From Clostridia bacterium (GTDB lineage: Bacteria > Bacillota > Clostridia > Oscillospirales > CAG-272): DNA of 34,300 nt. This document shows positions 8,671 through 17,607 of this stretch, piece after piece; the stretch's first letter is position 1; the number at the start of each line of letters is the position of its first letter. The notes beneath the pieces are model-generated. The model searched no databases, was not told the DNA's origin, and saw nothing but the letters and a program-made list of their open reading frames with translations. Where the stretch lies: the NCBI GenBank assembly GCA_017463445.1, contig JAFTPF010000003.1, forward strand, positions 1 through 34,300, read 5' to 3'. The position numbers and the translations under genes are program-made.

Positions 8671-8699
8671 AGTATATCAAATTCCGTAATAGAATGCAA
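8671..8699 (-). promoter_or_regulatory. Promoter of the fucosidase operon
   Basis: On the minus strand: -35 TTGCAT (8694-8699), 17-bp spacer ending TGA, -10 TATACT (8671-8676). The TG one base before the -10 makes it an extended -10 promoter. It is back-to-back with the AraC-family gene promoter. Confidence 0.75.
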
Positions 8700-8730
8700 T
8701 AGTTGAGAAATAAAACGAAAGTTTGCAATA
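8695..8730. promoter_or_regulatory. Candidate AraC-family operator repeats
   Basis: The heptamer TGCAATA occurs at 8695-8701 and 8724-8730 in the same orientation, 29 bp apart, the first overlapping the fucosidase -35. AraC-family proteins usually bind direct repeats placed this way. The match is short and could be chance in AT-rich DNA. Confidence 0.3.
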
Positions 8731-8754
8731 TGAAATCAAAAAATATAATAAGTC

Positions 8755-8783
8755 TTGACTTTTTGCGCCGACTCTGCTACAAT
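8755..8783 (+). promoter_or_regulatory. Promoter of the AraC-family regulator
   Basis: -35 TTGACT (8755-8760), 17-bp spacer, -10 TACAAT (8778-8783). The coding start follows 17 bases later, so the leader is very short, with GAGGTGA as the ribosome binding site. Confidence 0.8.
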
Positions 8784-8800
8784 GCATTTGAGGTGATTGT

Positions 8801-9667
8801 ATGGACAAGCGAATCGGTATTTTATCTGCCGCAAATATTCTCGGCTCAGAGCGATTTGTGATATGGGACTGCTACTCGGACGCAGGAAGTACATATAACC
8901 GCAAACTGCATTTTCACGACTTTTTTGAGCTTTCGCTGGTTTACGAGGGAGAATCCGACTTTCTCGTCAACGGTCAGAGCGTAACACTCACCCCGGGCAC
9001 AATCCACCTGGTTACCCCTTCCGACTATCATATGCAGATGACAAAGCCGGGGCAGTCTTTTCGTTATTACAATCTCATATTTACTTCCAACATTCCGGGA
9101 GATGCTGTTGCCGGAGCGCTGGAGGACGTGGGCGGTCCCATTTGCCTGCACCCCTCTCCCGCACTTTCCAATGAAATCTTTGAGCTGGCGAAGAAATTGC
9201 TTGGCGAGTATCAAGCCTTAGCAATGACCGATTCTCCGATCTTTTGCGAACGGCTGATCGAACGTGGGATCGAAGCATTGTGCATTCTGATCCTGCGGGC
9301 AATACCGGACGTATCGAACCGCTCGTACGATCAATTGCTACCCATCCGACGTGCGCTGGCACTGGTCAGACAAAGCTATCGGCATAAGCTGACCTTGCAG
9401 GAGGTAGCAGAGCAGGTTTTTCTCTCTCCTGCTTATTTTTCTCAGTTATTTCATAAAACGATGGGCGTTCCTTTTTCGGAATACCTCACCGACTACCGTT
9501 TACAGATCGCCGCACGGTATCTTCGTGCTGGCAATCTGCCGCTGAAGGAGATCGCCGTCCTTTCGGGATTTCCTACCTTCCCATACTTTTCTGCCGCTTT
9601 CAAAAAGCGGTTCGGCGTGTCACCGTCGGTCTATCGGAAGGTCGGACCAAACGAAAACGAATCCTAA
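8801..9667 (+). CDS. AraC-family transcriptional regulator, 288 aa
   Basis: The N-terminal half (about 20-105) reads as an AraC-type cupin sensor: HFHDFFELSLVYEGE, then the PGTIHLVTPSDYHMQ segment. The C-terminal 100 residues carry the double helix-turn-helix: LTLQEVAEQVFLSPAYFSQL followed by the second helix pair with LKEIAVLSGF and the family signature FSAAFKKRFGVSPSVYRK. It lies 160 bp from, and divergent to, the two fucosidase genes, so the simplest reading is a local activator responding to fucose or a fucosylated oligosaccharide; the ligand is inferred, not visible. It has its own promoter, and its transcript ends in a strong hairpin. Confidence 0.92.
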   Translation: MDKRIGILSAANILGSERFVIWDCYSDAGSTYNRKLHFHDFFELSLVYEGESDFLVNGQSVTLTPGTIHLVTPSDYHMQMTKPGQSFRYYNLIFTSNIPGDAVAGALEDVGGPICLHPSPALSNEIFELAKKLLGEYQALAMTDSPIFCERLIERGIEALCILILRAIPDVSNRSYDQLLPIRRALALVRQSYRHKLTLQEVAEQVFLSPAYFSQLFHKTMGVPFSEYLTDYRLQIAARYLRAGNLPLKEIAVLSGFPTFPYFSAAFKKRFGVSPSVYRKVGPNENES

Positions 9668-9669
9668 CA

Positions 9670-9703
9670 AGCTCCCCTGCACCATTTGTGGTGCAGGGGA
9701 GCT
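9670..9703. terminator. Bidirectional terminator between convergent genes
   Basis: A perfect 14-bp stem (9670-9683 with 9690-9703) around the loop ATTTGT lies in the 40 bp between the AraC-family gene and the convergent PH-domain gene. It can end transcription from both sides; flanking T-runs are short. Confidence 0.8.
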
Positions 9704-9707
9704 TTCG

Positions 9708-10262
9708 TTACTTAGCGATAAACGCGGAGGGAGGGAGCTGTTGGTAAAGGTATTCCTTGAAACGGCGAAAACTCTTGACCCCTGCAAATTCGTAGGGCGG
9801 CTTTGGAGCGTCTACCGAATAATCCCATCCGTTTTCCACCGAAATGGAGTCGATATCTGCCTCAAACGCGATGCGCCCAATGTTGAAGCATCGCTCTACA
9901 ACGGTCTGCTTCAGTACGACTTTACGGATGTTTTTCACCGTAATATTGGACAGCTGAAGCCGATGATAAGCATTTTTTGAATATCGCCGATGAGGATTCA
10001 CCAGATGCTGCTGCCAAGAGACAGAATCCTTTTCAACCGAAAAGAAATGATGCTTGTTTCCTCTGATCAACGCGATCATCAAAATCAAAAGGAGTATGCA
10101 GGATGCCACAATCAGAGTCAGCAGCAATCGATGATCAGCACCGATCAGATACAGGAAAACCACGACCGTCCAATACGGAATCGACCACAGAAGAACCTTC
10201 ATAATTTTTCTCGAAATCTGATAGGAAAAGAGCTTTCCCCACGTACAGCAATAAAAACTCAT
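9708..10262 (-). CDS. Membrane protein with bacterial PH-like domain, 184 aa
   Basis: Two hydrophobic segments (about residues 22-42 and 45-66) are followed by a soluble domain. This has the strand pattern of bacterial PH-like (bPH/DUF304-type) domains: an ITVKNIRKVVLKQ region, then CFNIGRIAFEADID, ending in GVKSFRRFKEYLYQQL. Such proteins often modulate membrane complexes; function here is unknown. It begins three bases after the stop of the ABC ATPase gene, and no strong ribosome binding site is seen, so coupled translation is likely. An internal Met at residue 21 is an alternative start. It is probably an accessory subunit or lipid-sensing partner of the ABC transporter, by context only. 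Confidence 0.65.
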   Translation of the reverse strand: MSFYCCTWGKLFSYQISRKIMKVLLWSIPYWTVVVFLYLIGADHRLLLTLIVASCILLLILMIALIRGNKHHFFSVEKDSVSWQQHLVNPHRRYSKNAYHRLQLSNITVKNIRKVVLKQTVVERCFNIGRIAFEADIDSISVENGWDYSVDAPKPPYEFAGVKSFRRFKEYLYQQLPPSAFIAK

Positions 10263-10265
10263 CGC

Positions 10266-11042
10266 TTATCCCTGCCACGGCTCGCGTGCTTTGGGAGCGT
10301 TCTTCTCCTGCTCCGCCTGAAGCTGGACTTCGTAGGTATTCTTGTAATAGCCCTGCTTATCCTTGTACAGATACAGTTTGCCGTCGTCCATCATGTAGAT
10401 CTTGTCGGCTTTATCGGCGATCGCCATATCGTGGGTAACCATGATCATAGTCATACCCAGCATCTTGCGGGTCTCCAGTAGCAGTTCCAGTACCTCGTCA
10501 GCGTTTTTGCGGTCGAGATTGCCGGTAGGCTCATCGGCAAACAGTACCTGCGGACGGTTGATCAGCGCACGGGCAATGGCAACTCTCTGCTGCTGACCGC
10601 CCGATAACTCGCTGGGCAGATGTCCCAGGCGATTGCCGATCTTCAGAGAGAGGATCAGCTTCTTCAGTGTCTCCTGAAACTGATGGTCGGGCTTGTTGCA
10701 CATGATCGTCGGAACGAGGATGTTCTCCAGCGCGGTCAGTTGGGGCACCAGATTGTGCTTTTGGAAGACCACACCTGTAAATTCTCCTCTGAAACGGGAG
10801 AGCTTATCGGGAGAAAGCTTTGTAATATCGGTACCACGAATGGTCACGCTGCCGAAGTTGGGACGGTCCAGTCCCGCCAGCAGGTTCAGGAGTGTGGACT
10901 TACCCGAACCGGAGGTACCCATGATCGCCAGAAACTCGCCGTCCTCCACCTTGAGAGAGACGTGATTGACCGCGGTAACTACCGAATCGTACTGCTTATA
11001 CTGACGGATCAGATCCACCGCTTCCAGAATGTATTTACTCAT
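10266..11042 (-). CDS. ABC transporter ATP-binding protein (MacB/LolD type), 258 aa
   Basis: A complete nucleotide-binding domain: Walker A GTSGSGKST (42-50), Q-loop VVFQKHNLVPQLTALEN, signature LSGGQQQR (146-153), Walker B VLFADEPTGNLD (166-177), and switch His204 in MVTHD. The signature and the NLVPQLTALEN segment place it with ATPases that drive FtsX-type permeases, which extrude peptides or lipoproteins or transmit force across the membrane and do not import sugars. A C-terminal tail of about 35 residues (GYYKNTYEVQLQAEQEKN onward) extends beyond the usual domain. Its start overlaps the permease gene by 8 bp and has GGAGGAAAC upstream, inside the permease coding sequence. Confidence 0.95.
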   Translation of the reverse strand: MSKYILEAVDLIRQYKQYDSVVTAVNHVSLKVEDGEFLAIMGTSGSGKSTLLNLLAGLDRPNFGSVTIRGTDITKLSPDKLSRFRGEFTGVVFQKHNLVPQLTALENILVPTIMCNKPDHQFQETLKKLILSLKIGNRLGHLPSELSGGQQQRVAIARALINRPQVLFADEPTGNLDRKNADEVLELLLETRKMLGMTMIMVTHDMAIADKADKIYMMDDGKLYLYKDKQGYYKNTYEVQLQAEQEKNAPKAREPWQG

Positions 11043-13515
11043 TGACAGTTTCCTCCTGACGGGAAGTCTCGCCGGGTCCCCGATGGAGGGGCGAGCCTTG
11101 TTTTTTGTAGGTTAGGTAAGGCAGCATCGTACTGACAAAGCCGCAAAGGGCGCACATCGCAATACCGATCAGATAAGGAACGATCGGCAATTGGAAGGAA
11201 GCCAGCATATCTCCGCCGATAAGGATCGTCACATATCCGATGGCACGGTGAATCAGCCACGACACGGGCGGAGCCAACAGCGCAAATACCCCCGCGCCGA
11301 AGCCGGCATATAGGAGCGCATCCTGTAGGAATAGCTTGCGGATACTGCTGAGAGGAGCGCCGATGGCAAGATACAGCTCGAACTCTCCTCTTCGCTTGAT
11401 GTAGAACAGGATCTGCGAGATCAGCCAAACGATGGCACAGATCAACAGCAAAACCACGGCAAACAGCGTGAATACGCCTGAATAATTCTTGTTCTCATCG
11501 ATCTGCTTTGACAGACGCGTGTGCAGGTCGGTGACCGACAGATTGTCATAGACCAGCTCTGCCTTGCGGAGCCACTCGTACATTTGGGCTTCTTCCTCTT
11601 CGGTGATCTCCGCTTTTGCGTAGATCTTCACGCTTTCGTAAACAGGTTCGTATCCGGTGACCGCTTCGTATTCTTCTGCATTAAAGAAGACCGACCAGCT
11701 GTCTTCGGTAGGCATATCGCTGATGATGGCTCCGATGGTATAAGCGGTATATTCATAGTTACACTGTTTGAGATAGGCAAGCAGGATCTGATCTTCGTCG
11801 GTGACATACATCATTGACTGCTCCACCGTATGTGCCGCACTGAGCGGTTCCGCTACTTTTGCAACATAGATCACGTCTCCGATCTCCCAATCAAATTGTA
11901 CGGAACCCATAAAGCTATCGGTAACGGCAACGGTTCCCGGCTCGGTCAGCACCGACTCCAGCGAGCCCTCGATGCCGTAGCCCAGAAATTCGAAGGATCG
12001 GATGATCTCGCTATCCAAAGACTGATAGTCCACATTCATCTGATATCGCCAATCCACACCGTCCCGGCTCAGGCTTACGCCGCCCGCACCTATCTTAGCG
12101 GCAGCTTCATCGAATCGAATGTGCGAATGGAGCGCCCGCGCAGGGTGGACGCTTTCCTTGAGAACCGTGCCCAGATGGGGCATTTCGGCAAAAACTTTGC
12201 TGATCTCGTTGGTATAGCCGTAGGAGGCATAGTCGATAAATACCGTCTCCTCTTCCGTATCGGATCCGGGATCTGAAGTTGCATCGGAGCCGTCGGGCGT
12301 TTCCGCATCGGAAGATGTTTCGGTGTCGGTTTCTGCATCAGTACCCTCTGCTTCCGTATTCTCTCCGGCTTCGCTATCCGATTCTTCGTCCGTAGAGGGA
12401 GGCGTATAAGTAGGGACCGCAAAATCCACCTGATACAGCGGACGCGGCGCATCCAGCATCCGTTGATAGCAGGTACTGAGCGTGATCAGTCCCACAAATA
12501 GCATTGCGAAGGAGAGTGCCGTCCCCAAAAGCCGCAGAACGTATTTGCGGAAACGAAGGAAAGACAGTCTGCCCACACCGCCGGGGAAGGTCGAACCCGC
12601 TAATGATGCGGAATGACGGGGCGAGCGGATCAGATTGGAGTTATCGTCGGCGATCAGATGCTTCACGGGAGGTTTGCGGGAGACCGATCTGATGCTGGCG
12701 AAGACCGAGATGCACACGGTCAGCAGAGAGATCAGCAGAGTCAAGAGACAGCCACCGATGCTGACCGCAAAGCCCAGTCCCGAATTTCGGAAGAGGAGCC
12801 AGCAGATCAGATTAGACACACTTACTGCGGGAAGCCAGGTAAAGAGCGCCGCCCAGACCATCTCCCAGACAGACGTGCGGAAGAGCCGAAGGAAGTTTGC
12901 ACCGAAGGACATATATACACCGTAGGTGAACTTATAGTGGTTGGTCATGATGCTGTGCAGCACCCAGACCGCCAGCGCACCCAACACCACCACCAAGGTC
13001 AGCTGCAGGATCAGGACCGCGCGGTTTGCCACCTGCTCCAGTTCGTAAGAGAGGAGCAAAGTAGTTCCCTCGATATACGGTCCTTGCTCGGACAGAGCAT
13101 AACTGTATCGGGCACGGAAGGTCTGATACGATTCCTCCACGTCCCCTTCAAATCGAATGTAAAGATCAAACTGCCGACGTGAGCCGTCAGCCGTTTGGGT
13201 AATATCCGCGCCCAGGAGCGTGAAGATCTTCTTTTCTTCTTCCTGATCCATATCGAAATTGTGGAGGATCGCGCGCTGGGTCTCAGTGCACCCCAGTAGT
13301 TTCAGGTGGTAGAGCTCCCCGTTGGGCGCACGGTACTCGGATTCCATATAATCAAGCTGGGTGCGGTCGTTGTTGAAATAGAGGGTCAGAATGCTGCAAA
13401 ACAGCCCCTGAAGCAGGAACAAGACCACAAAAAAGCATAAAAACCGTGGAAATTCAAACCGAATAGTCTTCAGCGACAGCTTTATGTCCCGTTTGGCGGA
13501 GTCAAGTAGTTTCAT
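11035..13515 (-). CDS. ABC transporter permease, FtsX family, 826 aa
   Basis: The start at 13515 follows AAAGGAACG; six extra upstream codons are possible but lack this signal. The protein has two FtsX-type halves. First: an N-terminal helix (about 25-46), an extracellular domain, then three helices (about 165-275). Second: a helix (about 330-350), a large extracellular domain, then three helices near the C-terminus. The second extracellular domain opens with an acidic linker of about 50 residues (about 372-424) made mostly of Asp, Glu, Ser and Thr. The partner ATPase is encoded next. Such transporters export antimicrobial peptides, lipids or lipoproteins, or act as mechanotransmitters; the cargo is not evident. 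No promoter is obvious; transcription may come from guaB. Confidence 0.9.
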   Translation of the reverse strand: MKLLDSAKRDIKLSLKTIRFEFPRFLCFFVVLFLLQGLFCSILTLYFNNDRTQLDYMESEYRAPNGELYHLKLLGCTETQRAILHNFDMDQEEEKKIFTLLGADITQTADGSRRQFDLYIRFEGDVEESYQTFRARYSYALSEQGPYIEGTTLLLSYELEQVANRAVLILQLTLVVVLGALAVWVLHSIMTNHYKFTYGVYMSFGANFLRLFRTSVWEMVWAALFTWLPAVSVSNLICWLLFRNSGLGFAVSIGGCLLTLLISLLTVCISVFASIRSVSRKPPVKHLIADDNSNLIRSPRHSASLAGSTFPGGVGRLSFLRFRKYVLRLLGTALSFAMLFVGLITLSTCYQRMLDAPRPLYQVDFAVPTYTPPSTDEESDSEAGENTEAEGTDAETDTETSSDAETPDGSDATSDPGSDTEEETVFIDYASYGYTNEISKVFAEMPHLGTVLKESVHPARALHSHIRFDEAAAKIGAGGVSLSRDGVDWRYQMNVDYQSLDSEIIRSFEFLGYGIEGSLESVLTEPGTVAVTDSFMGSVQFDWEIGDVIYVAKVAEPLSAAHTVEQSMMYVTDEDQILLAYLKQCNYEYTAYTIGAIISDMPTEDSWSVFFNAEEYEAVTGYEPVYESVKIYAKAEITEEEEAQMYEWLRKAELVYDNLSVTDLHTRLSKQIDENKNYSGVFTLFAVVLLLICAIVWLISQILFYIKRRGEFELYLAIGAPLSSIRKLFLQDALLYAGFGAGVFALLAPPVSWLIHRAIGYVTILIGGDMLASFQLPIVPYLIGIAMCALCGFVSTMLPYLTYKKQGSPLHRGPGETSRQEETVNE

Positions 13516-13529
13516 TTCGTTCCTTTCAA

Positions 13530-13567
13530 GCAAAGATCGGAGTGGGCATTTCCACTCCGATCTTTGC
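13530..13567 (-). terminator. Hairpin between guaB and the ABC permease gene
   Basis: A perfect 16-bp stem (13530-13545 with 13552-13567) with a six-base loop lies after guaB. On the minus strand it is followed by TTGAAAGG and not by a U-run, so it may be a weak or factor-assisted terminator, or a processing/stability element allowing read-through into the ABC genes. Confidence 0.6.
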
Positions 13568-13593
13568 AGACCTTGCGGTCATGACTACGGTAT

Positions 13594-15075
<1,482 letters not shown>

Positions 15076-15109
15076 TCACAAATCTTCTGCCGGCGGTGCC
15101 GGATGGGAA

Positions 15110-15125
15110 AACAAATATATTTGTT
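15110..15125. promoter_or_regulatory. 16-bp perfect palindrome at the guaB transcription start
   Basis: AACAAATATATTTGTT is a perfect palindrome that begins two bases downstream of the guaB -10, so it would cover the start site. This is a classic position for a repressor operator. It does not look like the Bacillus PurR box. Confidence 0.45.
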
Positions 15126-15127
15126 CT

Positions 15128-15156
15128 ATTATAAAATATTTCGCTTTTTTTGTCAA
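15128..15156 (-). promoter_or_regulatory. guaB promoter, perfect sigma-A consensus
   Basis: On the minus strand: -35 TTGACA (15151-15156), 17-bp A-rich spacer, -10 TATAAT (15128-15133). Both hexamers match consensus exactly, implying strong expression unless repressed. Confidence 0.92.
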
Positions 15157-15207
15157 TAGAAAAAATAAAGTCCGACGAAAAAAATCTATTATTTTTTGGA
15201 TGCCGTT

Positions 15208-15861
15208 TTACAGCATAATGCCGAAACACTCCGCCAGAGCGGCGGTAGTGGATACGATGCGGTCGGCACCGCACTCCTTCAGGAAGGCGGCATCCCGAAA
15301 GCCCCACTCTACGCTGATGACCTCCATCCCCGCATTGCGGGCGGTCTGCAGATCCACCTCCGAGTCGCCGATATAGACTGCCTCGGACACGGGAGTATTC
15401 AGCTGACGGCAGACCTCGAAGACGGAATCGGGAGCGGGCTTTCGTTGAAGACCTTCCCTCTCGCCGACGGCGGCGTCAAAAAGTCCGTCGAACCAGATCC
15501 TGCACAGATCCTGCACCGCAAAATCGGCTTTGTTGGAGACCACCGCGGTCAGATAGCCGGCTTTTCTCAATGCTCCGATCACCTCGGGGATGCCGTCGTA
15601 CGGACGGGTATTGTCGTTACAATGCGCGGTGTAGTGGGGAAAGAAATCACTTTGCACCTTGGCGCGCAGCGCATCACTGCATCCTTCGGGAACGCCTCGT
15701 TCGATGAGCTTCCCGATGCCGTTGCCCACAAAGCGGCGCACCTCGTCCAGGGTGCGGGGGGGAAGGCCGTTTTTCTCCAGAGCAAAGTTGAGACTGTTTT
15801 TCAGATCCTCCAGCGTGTCAAGGATCGTTCCGTCCATATCAAAGATCGCCAGTTTTATCAC
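15208..15861 (-). CDS. HAD-family hydrolase, phosphoglycolate phosphatase type, 217 aa
   Basis: All four HAD motifs are present: FDMDGTILD at the N-terminus (nucleophile Asp8 and Asp10), VVSNK (motif II), the Lys in QRKPAPDS (motif III), and YIGDSEVDLQTA (motif IV). The four-helix C1 cap between motifs I and II fits the Gph/PGMB-like subgroup, which dephosphorylates small phosphorylated metabolites. I choose a GTG start at 15861, with AAGAGG upstream, because the protein then begins directly at the conserved core; an upstream ATG frame at 15927 would run through the promoter. No hairpin terminator separates it from guaB, so some read-through is possible. Substrate unknown. Confidence 0.88.
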   Translation of the reverse strand: MIKLAIFDMDGTILDTLEDLKNSLNFALEKNGLPPRTLDEVRRFVGNGIGKLIERGVPEGCSDALRAKVQSDFFPHYTAHCNDNTRPYDGIPEVIGALRKAGYLTAVVSNKADFAVQDLCRIWFDGLFDAAVGEREGLQRKPAPDSVFEVCRQLNTPVSEAVYIGDSEVDLQTARNAGMEVISVEWGFRDAAFLKECGADRIVSTTAALAECFGIML

Positions 15862-15894
15862 TTCTGTATACCTCTTTTGTTTTGCGTTACGTTT

Positions 15895-15923
15895 ATTGTA
15901 CAATGAAATCCCTCTGCTGTCAA
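15895..15923 (-). promoter_or_regulatory. Promoter of the HAD hydrolase gene
   Basis: On the minus strand: -35 TTGACA (15918-15923), 17-bp spacer, -10 TACAAT (15895-15900). The leader is about 30 nt. Confidence 0.85.
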
Positions 15924-15935
15924 GCACTATTTTGA

Positions 15936-15967
15936 AAAACCGAAAGCCCCAACGGATTTCGTTGGGG
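15936..15967 (-). terminator. Terminator of the spoIIIA operon
   Basis: CCCCAACG (15947-15954) pairs with CGTTGGGG (15960-15967) around a five-base loop. On the minus strand it is followed by CTTTCGGTTTTT, a fair U-tract. It lies just past the spoIIIAH stop codon. Confidence 0.8.
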
Positions 15968-15978
15968 ATCGGTATGGA

Positions 15979-16596
15979 TCACGCTTTTTCGATGACCGTG
16001 ATATCGGAGGGAGAGATGCCAGCCTGCTCCCAGACGATCTCGGTGATCTGGGAAAGCTGTGAGGGAAGCAGCCCGTCGCTTCGGACAATGACGGTTGCCG
16101 CGCTGTCGCTGATGACCGCAACACATTCCTCAAATCCTTTTGCTTTCAGCAAGGTCTCGATGTTCGCCTCGTTTTCGATGTCCAGCGCCATTTGCTCGAT
16201 GGCAGCGTAAGCCTCAGCTCTGGCTTCCTCGGTGGCGTCGGTGCTGGCCGTGATCTGATTCAGTACCTCCATCGCCTCGTCCCGTGCGCGGGAGCGGTCG
16301 ATGGCTGCCATAGCAAAGTAGGACTCTTCTTCGGAAACGTTGCCGCCTGCGTTTTCCTCCTGCTCATCACCGGGCGCCACGTCACCCGAGGTGTAGTAGG
16401 AAGGATCGTAATCCTCGCCGCTTGCTTCGGAGAAGAGCGCCCAGTTGAGCCAGACCGCTCCGCCGATCAGCAGTACCGATCCTACTACCACCAGATTTCG
16501 CTTGAGATTTTTCTTCAGAGCCGCGCCCAGCTTTCCAAAGCCTTCTTTGACGGGAACCAATTTGTTCTCGCTCTTTTCTGCTTTGATCAGTTTCAT
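15979..16596 (-). CDS. spoIIIAH: Stage III sporulation protein AH, 205 aa
   Basis: SpoIIIAH sits in the mother-cell membrane and binds forespore SpoIIQ, forming part of the channel that connects the two cells during engulfment. The protein has a basic N-terminus, one membrane helix (about 35-55), an acidic spacer, then a helix-rich stretch with RSRARDEAMEVLNQI and the C-terminal ring-building motif ending VWEQAGISPSDITVIE. This layout and its position as last gene of the operon identify it. Length is near the B. subtilis protein. CGGGAGGAAATC precedes the start. There is a 58-bp gap after spoIIIAG, the largest gap inside the operon. Confidence 0.93.
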   Translation of the reverse strand: MKLIKAEKSENKLVPVKEGFGKLGAALKKNLKRNLVVVGSVLLIGGAVWLNWALFSEASGEDYDPSYYTSGDVAPGDEQEENAGGNVSEEESYFAMAAIDRSRARDEAMEVLNQITASTDATEEARAEAYAAIEQMALDIENEANIETLLKAKGFEECVAVISDSAATVIVRSDGLLPSQLSQITEIVWEQAGISPSDITVIEKA

Positions 16597-16654
16597 ATTG
16601 ATTTCCTCCCGATTGATCGTTGTACCGTATTATACGTCCGCGTTTGGGAAAATA

Positions 16655-17122
16655 TTACCCTTCACTCACAAAAATTCGGTGAGTCGGCAGCTCCAGCAGT
16701 GCCGAGAGCAGGGAGATGATCTCCTGCTGGCATTTCGACGAGCTTCCTCCCCTGCAGATCACCGCGACACCCTTGACCTTCGGTGCGGTTCGAGAGAGCG
16801 TCACCGTTCCCTGCCCGCCGTCCGATTCTCTGACGGTAAGGTATTCACCACCCTCTCCCGCCAGCTCCTCGGCATAGCTCTGCTCCAGTGTCAGCATCAC
16901 ATGAACATCCGAAACGCCGTCCAGGCGGGCGATCATCTCCTCCAGTCGGGACGCCAGCTCCTTTTCGTAGGCTTCAAAGGAAAAGGAATCGTCGGTGACT
17001 GTGATCGGTGTATCCTCCTCGCTTTTCCCTCCCAAAAAAAGAAGCATCACTCCCACCGCCAGACCGATCAGCAGAAGCCCCAGCCCTTTTACCGCCCTCA
17101 GACGGGTCAGGATCTCTCTCAT
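16655..17122 (-). CDS. spoIIIAG: Stage III sporulation protein AG, 155 aa (short form)
   Basis: One N-terminal helix (about 13-31) and an extracellular domain with the ring-building fold: EKELASRLEEMIARLDGVSDVHVMLTLE-type start (about 53-80) and PKVKGVAVICRGG, then a C-terminal helix and strand (LLELPTHRIFV). In B. subtilis SpoIIIAG forms a large ring, using a long beta-rich insertion between these two halves. Here that part is only about 25-30 residues, and the whole protein is 155 residues against about 229. The start overlaps the spoIIIAF stop by four bases (ATGA). Identity is firm from fold motifs and gene order; whether it still builds a large ring is open. Confidence 0.92.
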   Translation of the reverse strand: MREILTRLRAVKGLGLLLIGLAVGVMLLFLGGKSEEDTPITVTDDSFSFEAYEKELASRLEEMIARLDGVSDVHVMLTLEQSYAEELAGEGGEYLTVRESDGGQGTVTLSRTAPKVKGVAVICRGGSSSKCQQEIISLLSALLELPTHRIFVSEG

Positions 17123-17598
17123 TGTGCATCTCCTTCCGCAACGGTCACGGTCACCGGACAGTCCAGCGACTCCGACAGATAGTGCTCGATCTCTTGTGCA
17201 TCACACATCACTCGAACGGTCAGATCCACCCGATAGATCGAAATGGCGGACAGATCGGACAGATCTAGGGTCAGCTTCACCGTGATCGCCTCGCGGGAGA
17301 GCGCAAACCGCTGTGCTACGATGTCACCGATCTGCCTGCTCATCGTCCGCCCGATCTCGCCGATGACCTCCTCCCGTGCCGACTGCTCCTGCTCTTCTTC
17401 GGTCACATCGGTTTCCGAAAGCTCATCTGCCAAATCGCCCGCCAGAGAGGTCAGCGGTATCGTCAAAAGCAGAAGAAGTGCAAGTCCTGCCACATATCGA
17501 ACATAGGTGCGGTAGCGAGGATCGGAAATGCGGATCAGAAGCGACGCCGCCAGCGACGCCAGCATTGCGGTCAGCAGATAACTTTTCAAAGCTTCCAT
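17119..17598 (-). CDS. spoIIIAF: Stage III sporulation protein AF, 159 aa
   Basis: Two N-terminal membrane helices (about 5-24 and 34-52, separated by the conserved-looking SDPRYRTYVRYVAGL) followed by an extracellular domain of about 100 residues. This includes a ring-building-type half near the C-terminus (VRVMCDAQEIEHYLSESLDC). The SpoIIIAF family is defined by this layout. It is shorter than the B. subtilis protein (about 206 residues). The gene lies nine bases after spoIIIAE and overlaps spoIIIAG by four, so it is translated from the same mRNA. It contributes to the mother-cell side of the SpoIIIA-SpoIIQ channel. Confidence 0.9.
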   Translation of the reverse strand: MEALKSYLLTAMLASLAASLLIRISDPRYRTYVRYVAGLALLLLLTIPLTSLAGDLADELSETDVTEEEQEQSAREEVIGEIGRTMSRQIGDIVAQRFALSREAITVKLTLDLSDLSAISIYRVDLTVRVMCDAQEIEHYLSESLDCPVTVTVAEGDAQ

Positions 17599-17607
17599 AG
17601 CGTCCTC

